Part shown: one piece after another, positions 19,676 to 28,162 of the stretch
Layout of the letters: every line of letters starts with the position of its first letter
Position numbering within the stretch: the first letter of the stretch is position 1
Origin: Nocardia suismassiliense
GTDB taxonomy: Bacteria; Actinomycetota; Actinomycetes; Mycobacteriales; Mycobacteriaceae
DNA: 64,000 nt
Reading direction: 5' to 3'
NCBI RefSeq assembly: GCF_900269665.1
Contig: NZ_LT985361.1
Coordinates: 7,042,881 to 7,106,880 of the forward strand
Notes under the pieces: model-generated
Told to the model about the DNA's origin: nothing
Seen by the model: only the letters and a program-made list of their open reading frames with translations
The model's database searches: none
Position numbers and translations under genes: made by a program

Positions 19676-21427
19676 TTACGGGCGCATCTCGTACGCACCG
19701 TCGTACGAGGCCACCTCGGCCCAGACGCGGTCGAAGCGGGCCCGATCGGCGACCGGCGGACGCAAAGCCGAAGCGGCCCAGCCCTGTTGGTCGGGGGTGG
19801 CGGACGGCTTGCCGTAGAGCGTGGTGGCGTAGGTGTTGAAGTCGCGGATCTGGAAGTCGAAGATCTGGTCGAGCAGATCGCGATCCAGGCCCGTGATGGC
19901 CGCCTGCTCCAGGATCAGCTGGCCGTAGACCACCAGGGAGAACAGGTGGCCGATGGTCAGCATGAAGTCCAGGTCCTTCTGCTGGTCGCCGCTCGGCGCC
20001 GCGGTGGTCAGCAGCGTGCGCAGCGCCTGGGCCTGCTCGAAGAAACGGCCGACGTTGGGGATGTCCGCGTGCTTGGCATAGGCGGGCGTCCAGTCGGCGA
20101 ACTGCACCTTGCCCGCGCCGCGAGCCGGGCCCTGATGCCAGAAGAACTCGTCGTCGGCGGCGTCCTGGCGGGTGCTGATCTCCGGGTATTCCTTCGGGTT
20201 GAACAGGTAGTTCGGCATGAACTTCAGGATCTGCCCGACGTTCACGTGCACGGTGCCCTCGAGCCGGGGCAGCGTATTGATCAGCCGCGCCACCTCGGCG
20301 AAGTAAGTGTTCTTCTCGAATCCCTTGGCCGCCAGCACATCCAGCAGCAGCGTCATCACGGTCTCGCCCTCGGAGGTCACCTTGGACTTCGTCATCGGGT
20401 TGAACAGCAGGTAGCGCCGGTCCTCCAGGCTCGCGCTGCGGAAGTAGTCGACGGCGCGGTCGCTGAACAGCTTCATCGCCACGATGCGGGCGTAGGCGTC
20501 CACGAAATTCGTTCGCACATGCGGGAACTCGGTGACCGGGTTGCCGTAGAGGATGCGGTTGTTGGCGTGCGTGATCGCCTCGTAGAAGGAGTGCTCGACC
20601 ATGCCGATGCCGCCGTGGCAGAGGTTGAACTTGCCCACGTTGACCGTGTTCAGCGCCGCCGAGAACGCCTCGGGTCCGGTGTGCAGGATGTCCTGCGCAC
20701 GCACCGGGTAGTTCTCCAGACGGAAGGTGCTGACATACATCTGCTGGTGCACGACATTGCCGAGCAGCCGGTAGTTCTCGTGCCGACTGTCCGCGGCGAA
20801 CCACACGTAGCCGTCCGCGCCTTCGACGTCCTCGCGACGCGAGAACACCGAAACCATGCTCGCCACATTGCCGTTGCCGATGTAGTACTTCTCACCGTTG
20901 GCGCGGAACAGGATGCCCGCCTCGGCGTCGTCGCTGCCCGGCGCGCTCGGGGTCAGCACCAGGTCGGTGTTGTAGATGTCGGCGCCGTGCTCGCGCTCGG
21001 ACAGCCCGAACGCCATCACCTGGCCCTCGGCCAGGTCGGCGGCCGCCCGCTTCTTGGCTTCCTCGTTGTCGCTCTGCCAGATCGGGCCGAGTCCGAGGAT
21101 GGTCACCTGCTCGGCGTACCAGTACGCCAAACCGTAGAAGCCGAAGATCTCCGACAGCGCCGCGTTGCGCGCCGCATCCCAGCGCCGGTTCTCGTCGCCG
21201 TCGGCGTAGGCGGCCGGCGTCAGGAAGGTCGCGAACAGCTTCTCCTTCGCGACGAAGTCCAGGAACTCCGCCGTCCACACCGCGTCCGCGTCGTCGGCGA
21301 GCAGCTGGCGCTTACCCCGCCCCTCGAACCACTCGATCGTCGCCCGCAGCAGCCGCCGGGTCTCGGCATCGAACTGCTTCGGGTCGTAAGTGGCCGGGTT
21401 GAACAACAACGGATCGGTGCTCGTCAT
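19676..21427 (-). CDS. Acyl-CoA dehydrogenase family protein
   Basis: Flavoprotein of the acyl-CoA dehydrogenase/oxidase superfamily, 583 aa. The FAD/substrate region reads VMAFGLSEREHGADIYNTDL and the middle domain ANGEKYYIGNGNVASMVSVF. The C-terminal helical domain contains NTVNVGKFNLCHGGIGMVEH and FPHVRTNFVDAYARIVAMKL. It is longer than ordinary 380-aa FadE proteins, closer to the larger subgroup. Substrate unknown. It interrupts the mycobacterial order between the Rv2844-like gene and proS. Confidence 0.9.
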   Translation of the reverse strand: MTSTDPLLFNPATYDPKQFDAETRRLLRATIEWFEGRGKRQLLADDADAVWTAEFLDFVAKEKLFATFLTPAAYADGDENRRWDAARNAALSEIFGFYGLAYWYAEQVTILGLGPIWQSDNEEAKKRAAADLAEGQVMAFGLSEREHGADIYNTDLVLTPSAPGSDDAEAGILFRANGEKYYIGNGNVASMVSVFSRREDVEGADGYVWFAADSRHENYRLLGNVVHQQMYVSTFRLENYPVRAQDILHTGPEAFSAALNTVNVGKFNLCHGGIGMVEHSFYEAITHANNRILYGNPVTEFPHVRTNFVDAYARIVAMKLFSDRAVDYFRSASLEDRRYLLFNPMTKSKVTSEGETVMTLLLDVLAAKGFEKNTYFAEVARLINTLPRLEGTVHVNVGQILKFMPNYLFNPKEYPEISTRQDAADDEFFWHQGPARGAGKVQFADWTPAYAKHADIPNVGRFFEQAQALRTLLTTAAPSGDQQKDLDFMLTIGHLFSLVVYGQLILEQAAITGLDRDLLDQIFDFQIRDFNTYATTLYGKPSATPDQQGWAASALRPPVADRARFDRVWAEVASYDGAYEMRP

Positions 21428-21563
21428 GCCGTTAACTTACCAGCGGGTAACAGCACGCCGGAGCAGGTCTGCCCAACGTCACACCGCAAATCCCGCCTAC
21501 GCTCCCGTAGGTCGCCGCCGCAACGCGCCGCGAGCCGTCCGGCACCGCGGCGGCAAAGCAAAA

Positions 21564-21599
21564 AGCGCGGCCCCGATGGGTATCCATCGGGGCCGCGCT
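21564..21599 (-). terminator. Hairpin terminator after proS
   Basis: Perfect 16-bp stem: AGCGCGGCCCCGATGG (21564-21579) and CCATCGGGGCCGCGCT (21584-21599) with a GTAT loop. On the minus strand the hairpin is followed by TTTTGCTTTG, a T-rich tail. It starts 15 bases after the proS stop. Confidence 0.93.
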
Positions 21600-21614
21600 G
21601 GTCGAGGTGGTGGG

Positions 21615-23372
21615 TCAGCCGCGGACCCTGGCGACTACCGCAGCGACGGCGGAGTCGGCGGGGAGGTCTTCGGCTTCGCCGGTGAAGCGGTCGCGGAGTT
21701 CGACCTTGCCTTCGGCCCAGCCGCGGCCGACGACGAGGACCAACGGCATGCCGAGCAGTTCGGCGTCCTTGAACTTGACGCCGGGAGAAGCGGTGCGGTC
21801 GTCGAAGAGGACATCGAGGCCCTGGGCGTTGAGGCCGGCCACGACTTCTTCGGCGCCGGCGCGGGCCGCCTCGTCCTTGTTCGCGATGACGACGTGCACG
21901 TCGTAGGGCGCGATCTCGGCGGGCCAGCGCAGGCCCTTCTCGTCGTGCTGCTGCTCGGCGATCACCGCGACCATGCGCGAGACGCCGACGCCGTAGGAGC
22001 CCATGGTCAGGCGCACCGGCTTGCCGTTCTCGCCGAGCACGTCGACGTCGAAGGCGTTGGTGTACTTCTGGCCGAGCTGGAAGATGTGGCCGATCTCGAT
22101 GCCGCGCGACGCGACCAGCGGGCCGCGGCCGTCGGGCGACGGATCGCCGTCGCGGACCTCGGCGGCCTCGATGGTGCCGTCCGGGGTGAAGTCCCGGCCT
22201 GCGACGAGGCCGACGACGTGCTTGCCCGGCGCGTCCGCACCGGTGATCCAGGCGGTGCCGGTCACCACGCGGGGATCGACCAGGTAACGAACACCGTTGG
22301 CCTGCAACGCCTTCGGCCCGATGTACCCCTTCACCAGGAACGGGTTGGCGGTGAAGTCGGCCTCGGTGAGCAACTCGACCTCGGCGGGCTCGACCGACGC
22401 ACCTAGGCGCTTGTCGTCGACCTCGCGGTCGCCGGGGATGCCGACGCCGACGATCTCGGACTTGCCGTCCGGGTGGCGCAGCTTCACCATGATGTTCTTC
22501 AGGGTGTCGGCCGCGGTCACCGGGCGACCGAACTGCTCGGCGATCCCGGCGCCGTTGGCCCAGTCGACGAGCGTCGCGATAGTGGGGGTATCCGGGGTGT
22601 CGTGCACGACCGCCGCGGGCTGTCCCTCGATCGGCAGCGGCTCGGGCGCGGGCGTGATCACAGCCTCCACGTTCGCCGCGTAGCCGGATTCGACGCAGCG
22701 CACATACGTGTCCTCGCCGACCGGGCTGTCGGCCAGGAACTCCTCGGACGCACTGCCGCCCATCGCGCCGGAGGTGGCCGCCACGATGACGTACTTCACC
22801 TGCAACCGGTCGAAGATCCGCTGGTACGTCTCGCGATGCGCGTCGTAGCTCGCCTTCAGGCCGTCCTCGTTCAGGTCGAACGAGTACGAGTCCTTCATGA
22901 TGAACTCGCGCCCGCGCAGGATGCCGGCACGCGGCCGTTCTTCGTCGCGGTACTTGTTCTGGATCTGGTACAGGGTGACCGGCAGGTCCTTGTACGAGTT
23001 GTATTCGCCCTTCACGGTGAGCGCGAACAGTTCCTCGTGCGTCGGGCCGAGCAGGTAGTCCGCGCCCTTGCGGTCTTGCAGACGGAACAGGCTGTCGCCG
23101 TACTCGGTCCACCGGTTGGTGGTCTCGTACGGGTCGCGCGGCAGCAGCGCGGGCAGCGAGATCTCCTGGGCGCCCATCGCGTCCATCTCCTCGCGCACCA
23201 CGTTCTCGACCCGGCGCAGCACTCGCAGGCCCAGCGGCAGCCAGGAGTAGACGCCCGGCGCGATGCGCCGCACGTATCCGGCGCGGACGAGCAGTTTGTG
23301 GCTGGGCACCTCGGCGTCGGCGGGATCGTCGCGCAGGGTACGCAGGAAAAGGCGAGAGAGGCGGGTGATCAC
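21615..23372 (-). CDS. proS: Prolyl-tRNA synthetase
   Basis: Charges tRNA-Pro. The 585-aa length and insertion domain match the bacterial-type enzyme. Class II motifs: APGVYSWLPLGLRVLRRVEN, YLLGPTHEELFALTVKGEY and PRAGILRGREFIMKDSYSFD; the anticodon-binding domain follows near YDVHVVIANKDEAARAGAEE. The start is GTG 23370-23372 (VITRLSRLFLRTLRDDPADA); the frame is open for 95 more codons but that extension is not conserved-looking. Confidence 0.97.
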   Translation of the reverse strand: MITRLSRLFLRTLRDDPADAEVPSHKLLVRAGYVRRIAPGVYSWLPLGLRVLRRVENVVREEMDAMGAQEISLPALLPRDPYETTNRWTEYGDSLFRLQDRKGADYLLGPTHEELFALTVKGEYNSYKDLPVTLYQIQNKYRDEERPRAGILRGREFIMKDSYSFDLNEDGLKASYDAHRETYQRIFDRLQVKYVIVAATSGAMGGSASEEFLADSPVGEDTYVRCVESGYAANVEAVITPAPEPLPIEGQPAAVVHDTPDTPTIATLVDWANGAGIAEQFGRPVTAADTLKNIMVKLRHPDGKSEIVGVGIPGDREVDDKRLGASVEPAEVELLTEADFTANPFLVKGYIGPKALQANGVRYLVDPRVVTGTAWITGADAPGKHVVGLVAGRDFTPDGTIEAAEVRDGDPSPDGRGPLVASRGIEIGHIFQLGQKYTNAFDVDVLGENGKPVRLTMGSYGVGVSRMVAVIAEQQHDEKGLRWPAEIAPYDVHVVIANKDEAARAGAEEVVAGLNAQGLDVLFDDRTASPGVKFKDAELLGMPLVLVVGRGWAEGKVELRDRFTGEAEDLPADSAVAAVVARVRG

Positions 23373-23430
23373 GGATGCACAGGGTAGTCGCTGGCGCGAC
23401 GCTGCTCGCAACGCATTACCGTAATCGCTC

Positions 23431-24174
23431 GTGCTGGTGCTGCTGCCTCCCTCCGAAACCAAGTCCGACGGTGGTACCGACGTGCCCCTCGACCTGGCCG
23501 CGCTGTCGATGCCGCAGCTCACAGCGGTGCGCGAGCGGCTCGTCGACGCGGTGACGAAGCTGGCCACCGACCCGGACGCTTCGCGCACCGTGCTCGGTCT
23601 CGGCAAGGGGGCTGACAGCGAGATCGCCCGCAATGCGGCATTGCGCACCTCCCCCACCCGTCCCGCGCTGGAGCGCTACACCGGCGTGCTCTACGACGCG
23701 CTCGACGCCCGCTCGTTCAGCAAACCGCAGCGGGCCAAGGCGTACGCGCGGCTCGGCATCGGCTCCGCACTGTTCGGCGCGGTACGCGCGAGCGACCCGA
23801 TCCCCGCCTACCGGCTCTCCGGCGGCTCGAAACTGCCCGGCCTGCCGACCCTTTCCGCGGTGTGGCGCGATTCTCTCGCCGACGCCCTGCTCGCCGAGGC
23901 CAACGGTGACCTGGTCGTCGACCTGCGCTCCGGCACCTACCAGCAGCTCGGCCGCGTCCCGGGCGCCGTCACCGCCAACGTGCTCACCGAGCATCCCGAC
24001 GGCAGCCGCACCGTGGTGAGCCACTTCAACAAGCATCACAAGGGCCTGCTCGCCCGCGCCCTCGTGCTGACCCGCGCCGAACCCACCGACGTGCGCGGTC
24101 TCGCCCGGGTGGCGAGCAAAGCGGGGCTGCGCACCGAAATCGCCTCGCCGACAGAGCTTCTGATCATCACCTGA
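23431..24174 (+). CDS. yaaA: YaaA-family peroxide stress protein
   Basis: DUF328/YaaA protein; the E. coli member lowers free iron during peroxide stress and binds DNA. The 247-aa protein begins MLVLLPPSETKSDGG from GTG 23431 and carries YTGVLYDALDARSFSKPQRA, SDPIPAYRLSGGSKLPGLPT, LVVDLRSGTYQQLG and SHFNKHHKGLLARALV, typical of the family. It is divergent from proS with a 58-bp gap. Confidence 0.9.
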   Translation: MLVLLPPSETKSDGGTDVPLDLAALSMPQLTAVRERLVDAVTKLATDPDASRTVLGLGKGADSEIARNAALRTSPTRPALERYTGVLYDALDARSFSKPQRAKAYARLGIGSALFGAVRASDPIPAYRLSGGSKLPGLPTLSAVWRDSLADALLAEANGDLVVDLRSGTYQQLGRVPGAVTANVLTEHPDGSRTVVSHFNKHHKGLLARALVLTRAEPTDVRGLARVASKAGLRTEIASPTELLIIT

Positions 24175-24189
24175 GAAGCCCTGCGCTGC

Positions 24190-24828
24190 TCAGCCCGTCG
24201 TTGTCAACGCGACCAGCTCGCGGTCGAGATTGTCCCGCGCGGCAGCCTCGAATCGTGCTCGCGCCGTAGGTGTTCGGAACAACCGCGGCTGCCCGGCGAG
24301 CCCCTGGAGCACCGCAGCGCGCCCGGCCCGGAACAGCTCGTCGGGCACGTGCCGGTACTCCGCCCGCACCGCCGCCGTGTACGCGGCATACCCCTGTTCG
24401 TCGGCCGCCAGCACCGCCAGGTCCGCGTCGCAGAGCACGCCACCGTTCCGGTCGTCGTCGGCCGGATCGTGGGTCGCGGTGAGCCGCACCAACCTGGCCA
24501 CCTCGCGGACGAGTTCCGCTGCCGCACCGAGGGATTCGAGACCTTTCTCGGCCAGCGCCGCACTCTGTTCTTCATTGTCCGAACGATCGACCGCGTAGAT
24601 CGCGTCGTGAAAGAACGCCGCGTACCGGACCGCGTCGGCATCGTCGGCATCATCGGCCAGCTCATCGATGACCCCGAGCATCGCGGCCAGGTGATCAACG
24701 GTGTGATACCGCCGATGAGCTTCCTGATAACGGCCGATCAGCGCGACCCCCACCGCCTCGGCCTCCGGTCCCGCCAGCTCTACCCACCGCGCGAGCAGGT
24801 CCGTCTCCGTCGATGTCCCCATCCGCAC
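24190..24828 (-). CDS. HD-domain metal-dependent phosphohydrolase
   Basis: Predicted HD hydrolase, 212 aa. Metal ligands are visible: YHTVDHLAAMLGVI (first His), YAAFFHDAIYAVDRSDNEEQ (the HD pair) and ATHDPADDDRNGGVLCDADL. Similar proteins are annotated as predicted metal-dependent HD-superfamily phosphohydrolases; substrate unknown. It is convergent with yaaA, and the starts at 24828 and 24822 cannot be separated. Confidence 0.87.
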   Translation of the reverse strand: MRMGTSTETDLLARWVELAGPEAEAVGVALIGRYQEAHRRYHTVDHLAAMLGVIDELADDADDADAVRYAAFFHDAIYAVDRSDNEEQSAALAEKGLESLGAAAELVREVARLVRLTATHDPADDDRNGGVLCDADLAVLAADEQGYAAYTAAVRAEYRHVPDELFRAGRAAVLQGLAGQPRLFRTPTARARFEAAARDNLDRELVALTTTG

Positions 24829-25032
24829 AGTCTGACCAACCCGGCAGCTGCGGACAATGCCGGACCCTGTGGTTTACGGCACGTCACCGAACGCCCGGGA
24901 AAATCAGATGCGCCGACCCGCAACGTATCCGTACCGTGGCACAGGAGCTCGGGGTTTCCGAAACGGGAGGATTCGGTTACCCCGGGCCGAATGTCGGTGC
25001 ACCGCGCGGGATTGCGCGGCGGGGAGGTAGAG

Positions 25033-25764
25033 ATGACGAAGCTGAATCAGATCATTGCGGTCGAGAAGGGCATCAAGAGCGGCGCGCTGCGCGAGCTGGC
25101 CGAGGCGCACGGGTCACTGCAGAAGGCACCGCTGCTGGCCGGCATCGCGCGCACCTATCAGCCGAAAGACGAAGAGGGCGAGCAGATCCCGTCCGAGTCT
25201 ACCCGGGTGCAGGTGAAGTCCGAGGAGGTGCTGCGCCAGACCGCGGCCACCCTGACCCGCCTGTTCGACGTCACCGCGACCAAGGACTGGGCGAACACCG
25301 AGGCCAAGGCCGATGTGACGGTCGAGGGTGAGGTGCTGCTGCGCGACGTGCCGGTCTCCTACCTGCTCTTCCTGGAGAAGCAGCTGGCCGAGCTGCACAC
25401 CTTCGTGCGCAAGCTGCCGGTGCTCGACGCCGCCGAGGTGTGGTCGTTCGACGACTCCTCCGACACCTGGCGCACCGACCCGGTGCGCACCATGCGCACC
25501 AAGAAGGTGCCGCGTAACCACGTGAAGGCCGAGGCGACCGAGAAGCACCCGGCCCAGGTGGAGGTGTACTACGAGGACATCACCGTCGGCTACTGGACGA
25601 TGGTGCGCTTCTCCGGCGCCCTCCCGGCCCGCCGGGTCAACGAACTGGCCGTGCGGGTCGAAAAGCTCCAGCGGGCAGTGCAGTTCGCCCGCGAGGCGGC
25701 CAACGGGACCGAGGTCACCGATCGCAAGACCGGTGACGCGATCTTCGGCTACCTCTTCCGCTGA
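25033..25764 (+). CDS. Conserved actinobacterial protein, DUF7873-like
   Basis: A 243-aa soluble protein beginning MTKLNQIIAVEKGIKSGALR, with GGGGAGG 7 bases before the ATG. Further features are KAPLLAGIARTYQPKDEEGE, DVPVSYLLFLEKQLAELHTF, HPAQVEVYYEDITVGYWTMV and a C-terminal DRKTGDAIFGYLFR. Many actinobacteria carry such a protein, also near mobile elements, but I know of no function. The two permuted tRNA-like genes lie directly downstream. Confidence 0.8.
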   Translation: MTKLNQIIAVEKGIKSGALRELAEAHGSLQKAPLLAGIARTYQPKDEEGEQIPSESTRVQVKSEEVLRQTAATLTRLFDVTATKDWANTEAKADVTVEGEVLLRDVPVSYLLFLEKQLAELHTFVRKLPVLDAAEVWSFDDSSDTWRTDPVRTMRTKKVPRNHVKAEATEKHPAQVEVYYEDITVGYWTMVRFSGALPARRVNELAVRVEKLQRAVQFAREAANGTEVTDRKTGDAIFGYLFR

Positions 25765-25768
25765 ACCC

Positions 25769-25793
25769 GCTCGGGGCCGCTGCGGCCCCGAGC
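25769..25793 (+). terminator. Hairpin terminator after the DUF7873-like gene
   Basis: Perfect 11-bp stem GCTCGGGGCCG (25769-25779) and CGGCCCCGAGC (25783-25793) with a CTG loop, 4 bases past the stop. A second hairpin, TCCCCCGC/GCGGGGGA (25802-25809, 25815-25822), follows at once. Confidence 0.85.
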
Positions 25794-25865
25794 CCACAGA
25801 CTCCCCCGCCGCGTGCGGGGGAAGCGCAAGGAGCGCAAACTCAATCTGAAGCTAAAGCTGAATTA

Positions 25866-25947
25866 CACGGCGTCAGTGGGGGTTCGAGTCCCCTCCCGGG
25901 CATCCAGGTCCGGGTAGCCCAACTGGTAGAGGCAACCGTGCTCAATC
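25866..25947 (+). tRNA. Circularly permuted tRNA-like gene 1 (3' half, 5-nt spacer, 5' half)
   Basis: The 3' half comes first: anticodon-stem strand CACGG (25866-25870), variable loop, T-arm GGGGG-TTCGAGT-CCCCT (25878-25894), acceptor strand CCCGGGC (25895-25901), discriminator A. After the spacer TCCAG comes the 5' half: acceptor GTCCGGG (25908-25914), T8 A9, D-arm GCC...GGC with CTGGTAGA, and anticodon-stem CCGTG (25936-25940). GTCCGGG pairs with CCCGGGC at 7 of 7 positions (one G-U) and CCGTG with CACGG at 5 of 5. No matching partner lies in normal order. If the loop follows the 5' half (CTCAATC), the anticodon would be CAA; that is uncertain. Confidence 0.72.
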
Positions 25948-26013
25948 TCAGACTCTCGCTCCAGCACGAGTATTCGCTGCCGAACACCGCGAGACGAGGA
26001 AAGGACACGTACG

Positions 26014-26089
26014 CGACGAGGTGCCGGTTCAACTCCGGCCTTCCGCGCCCATGCGGAGGTGGTCCAACCGTAGGACACGTCGTGAATCT
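26014..26089 (+). tRNA. Circularly permuted tRNA-like gene 2 (3' half, 5-nt spacer, 5' half)
   Basis: Same permuted order as gene 1. 3' half: CGACG (26014-26018), variable loop AGGT, T-arm GCCGG-TTCAACT-CCGGC (26023-26039), acceptor strand CTTCCGC (26040-26046), discriminator G. Spacer CCCAT. 5' half: acceptor GCGGAGG (26053-26059), T8, D-arm GTCC-AACCGTA-GGAC (26062-26076), anticodon-stem CGTCG (26078-26082). The acceptor pairs 7 of 7 (one G-U), the anticodon stem 5 of 5. The base at position 33 would be G, not U, if the loop were read straight on, so the loop must be formed differently or the RNA is not a normal decoder. Confidence 0.7.
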
Positions 26090-26141
26090 CAGTCTCATCC
26101 GATCCCAATACCGCGGTGTGCGAATTTGGGCGGCATTGAAT

Positions 26142-26174
26142 GGAACCCGGGAGCAGGCTACGCTCCCGGGTTCC
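26142..26174. terminator. Hairpin terminator between the tRNA-like genes and the EamA gene
   Basis: Perfect 13-bp stem GGAACCCGGGAGC (26142-26154) and GCTCCCGGGTTCC (26162-26174), 7-nt loop. It can end transcription from the plus-strand tRNA-like genes and from the minus-strand peptide/HDO/EamA operon, whose last stop is at 26196. Confidence 0.88.
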
Positions 26175-26195
26175 CCAATATCCGGCATCTGCTCC

Positions 26196-27140
26196 TCACC
26201 CGGCCGGCCGGCGTTTCGCCAGCTCGACCACGTTGTCCGGCGCTACCTCGGGTACCGGCACGTCGAGCGACTCCCGTCGATCGATGGCGTACTGCAACGC
26301 CAGCGCGCCGAATACCACTGCCGCGCCCAGGATCTGGTGCAGGTAGAGCACGTCACCGCGCACCCCGATGCCGAGCGCCACCGCCACCAGCGGCATCAGA
26401 TAGAAGGCCAGCCCGGCCTGCAACGGCCCCACCGCGCCGATCAACCAGTAGTTGAGCAGAAACGCCACCGCCGTCCCGACACCCATCGCGATCAGCGAAC
26501 CAACCACCGCGGCACTGGGATTCATCGGCTCCACCAACTGCGGCGCGGTGACCACCAGCATCAGCACACCCGCGACGATCGCCTGACTCGCCGCCAGCGC
26601 AACCTTCGAGTAGCCGAGCGTACTGATCAGATGCTTCGCGTACGCATAGGCGATGGCGTAACAGAGGGCACCGCCCAGGCACGCGAGCTGCCCGGTCAAC
26701 GACGAGCGCGACTCCTCGCCCCACGGCGCCATCAGCACGATGATCCCACCGAACCCCAGCACCGAGGCGACCACCTCGCCGCGACTCCCCTGCTGCCGCA
26801 ACAGGAGCCAAACCACCGGCAGGGACGCCAAGGGTGTCACGCTGTTGTAGATGCCCGCCATGCTGACCGACACGTTCTGCTGACCCCACGCGAACAGCAT
26901 CCACGGCAGCGCCTGCCCCAGAATCCCCATCAACAGCAGCCGCGCCCAGATACTCCAGCCGCGCGGCAGGTGCCGCCGCATCGCCACACACACCCCGAGC
27001 AGGATGGCCCCACCCAGCCACAGTCGTGCCGCCACGATCTGTGCCGGGTTCGAGCCACCCAACGCCACATCGACCAACAGGAAGTTGGAACCCCAGATAG
27101 CCGCCAGTGCGATCAGTGCAAGGCGGCTAGCGGCGAGCAC
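26196..27140 (-). CDS. EamA/DMT-family transporter
   Basis: A 314-aa membrane protein with ten hydrophobic segments in two EamA repeats, for example LALIALAAIWGSNFLLVDVA, LLLMGILGQALPWMLFAWGQ and AGIYNSVTPLASLPVVWLLL. Drug/metabolite transporters of this type usually export small molecules. GTG 27140 has GGGAAGGG 7 bases upstream. It overlaps the end of the second HDO gene by 28 bases, so it belongs to the peptide/HDO operon and may export its product or an intermediate. Confidence 0.9.
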   Translation of the reverse strand: MLAASRLALIALAAIWGSNFLLVDVALGGSNPAQIVAARLWLGGAILLGVCVAMRRHLPRGWSIWARLLLMGILGQALPWMLFAWGQQNVSVSMAGIYNSVTPLASLPVVWLLLRQQGSRGEVVASVLGFGGIIVLMAPWGEESRSSLTGQLACLGGALCYAIAYAYAKHLISTLGYSKVALAASQAIVAGVLMLVVTAPQLVEPMNPSAAVVGSLIAMGVGTAVAFLLNYWLIGAVGPLQAGLAFYLMPLVAVALGIGVRGDVLYLHQILGAAVVFGALALQYAIDRRESLDVPVPEVAPDNVVELAKRRPAG

Positions 27141-28162
27141 GTCATCGCCCTTCCCGTCGCCACTGGATAGTTGTCGGTGAATATCCGCAGCCCGCCGTCG
27201 GCGTACCAGGTCATGATCTGACTATCCAGCCGGGCGCGCAGCTCGATGATGTCGACGACCGCCTTGGCGCATTCGTTGAGTTCCTCGTTGCCGACGAAGG
27301 AGAATTCGGCGAGCAGATCGAGGGTGACGGCCTCGTGCTCCTCGTCCTCGTTCACGCCGGAGTGCGCGGCGATCGGCTTGGAGAATTCCTCCGACAGATC
27401 GTGTTCCCGGCAACGCGCGAGGAACAGTTCGAGGAAGTCCGGTTCCGGCTCCTCCATCGGGAACAGCGTGCTGATGATGCCGAGCGGGAACTGGTAGGCG
27501 TGCACGCCCATGGTCGCCATGATGGCCATGGTCGCGGGCAGCGGCTGCATCCGCAGCAGCTGATCGCGGGTGATGCCCACCGCTTTCAACGACCGTTCCA
27601 GCATGCGGTCGTGGTTGCGTTCGGCTTGATAGAAGGCCATGAACTGTTGCCAGACCTCGATGCCGATATCGTCGCGCGCCAGCAGCGGGGCGAGCGCGCG
27701 CGGGCACAAATGCGTGACATGCCAGTATTCGATGGCATAGCCGATGATCTGTTCTCTGGACAGCTTCCCGGAAACCAGCGCGTCGCTGAACGGGCTGTTG
27801 ATGGTTGCCCGTGCCGCATCGGCCGCCCGCTTCAGATGCGCGTAAGCACCGACACCGGTGGTGCCGGTGGACGGATCGACCACGTCGGAGTCGGCCAGCA
27901 TGCCCTGTTCGTCGAGCGCTTCGAGGACCGCGTCGAACTCTTCCCGGCTGCCGGGGAATTCGGCGGCCAGATCGTCGGCCGACCGGGCGCCGGACGCCAA
28001 GGCCAGGAAGAACTTTCGCGATTCGTCGGCGCGACCTTCCAGATATTCGAGCTCGATCCAATGCTTGTCGTCCAGGTAGGACAGACGGATGCCATCGGCG
28101 GTCTCGGTGCGCTCGACCTCGCGGCGCAAGGTCGGCCGCCGCAGCATTTCATGACCGGCCAT
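27113..28162 (-). CDS. RRE-like domain fused to a heme-oxygenase-like diiron domain (protein 2)
   Basis: A 349-aa protein. Residues about 13-95 (LSYLDDKHWIELEYLEGRAD, SADDLAAEFPGSREEFDAVL) resemble a PqqD-like RiPP recognition element. The rest is an all-helical PqqC/TenA-like (HDO) fold with likely metal ligands in AIEYWHVTHLCPRAL, AFYQAERNHDRMLERS and IAAHSGVNEDEEHEAVTLDL. ATG 28162 has AGGAG 7 bases upstream and overlaps the first HDO gene by 14 bases. It aligns along its length with protein 1. Substrate unknown; the neighbouring 17-aa peptide is the obvious candidate. Confidence 0.82.
   Translation of the reverse strand: MAGHEMLRRPTLRREVERTETADGIRLSYLDDKHWIELEYLEGRADESRKFFLALASGARSADDLAAEFPGSREEFDAVLEALDEQGMLADSDVVDPSTGTTGVGAYAHLKRAADAARATINSPFSDALVSGKLSREQIIGYAIEYWHVTHLCPRALAPLLARDDIGIEVWQQFMAFYQAERNHDRMLERSLKAVGITRDQLLRMQPLPATMAIMATMGVHAYQFPLGIISTLFPMEEPEPDFLELFLARCREHDLSEEFSKPIAAHSGVNEDEEHEAVTLDLLAEFSFVGNEELNECAKAVVDIIELRARLDSQIMTWYADGGLRIFTDNYPVATGRAMTCSPLAALH

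Noticed and set aside
25800..26140. Ordinary-order tRNA array or degenerate tRNA cluster
   Set aside because: In normal order the acceptor strands do not match (GTCCGGG against CTTCCGC fails), and no other half lies within range, while permuted order pairs fully in both elements.
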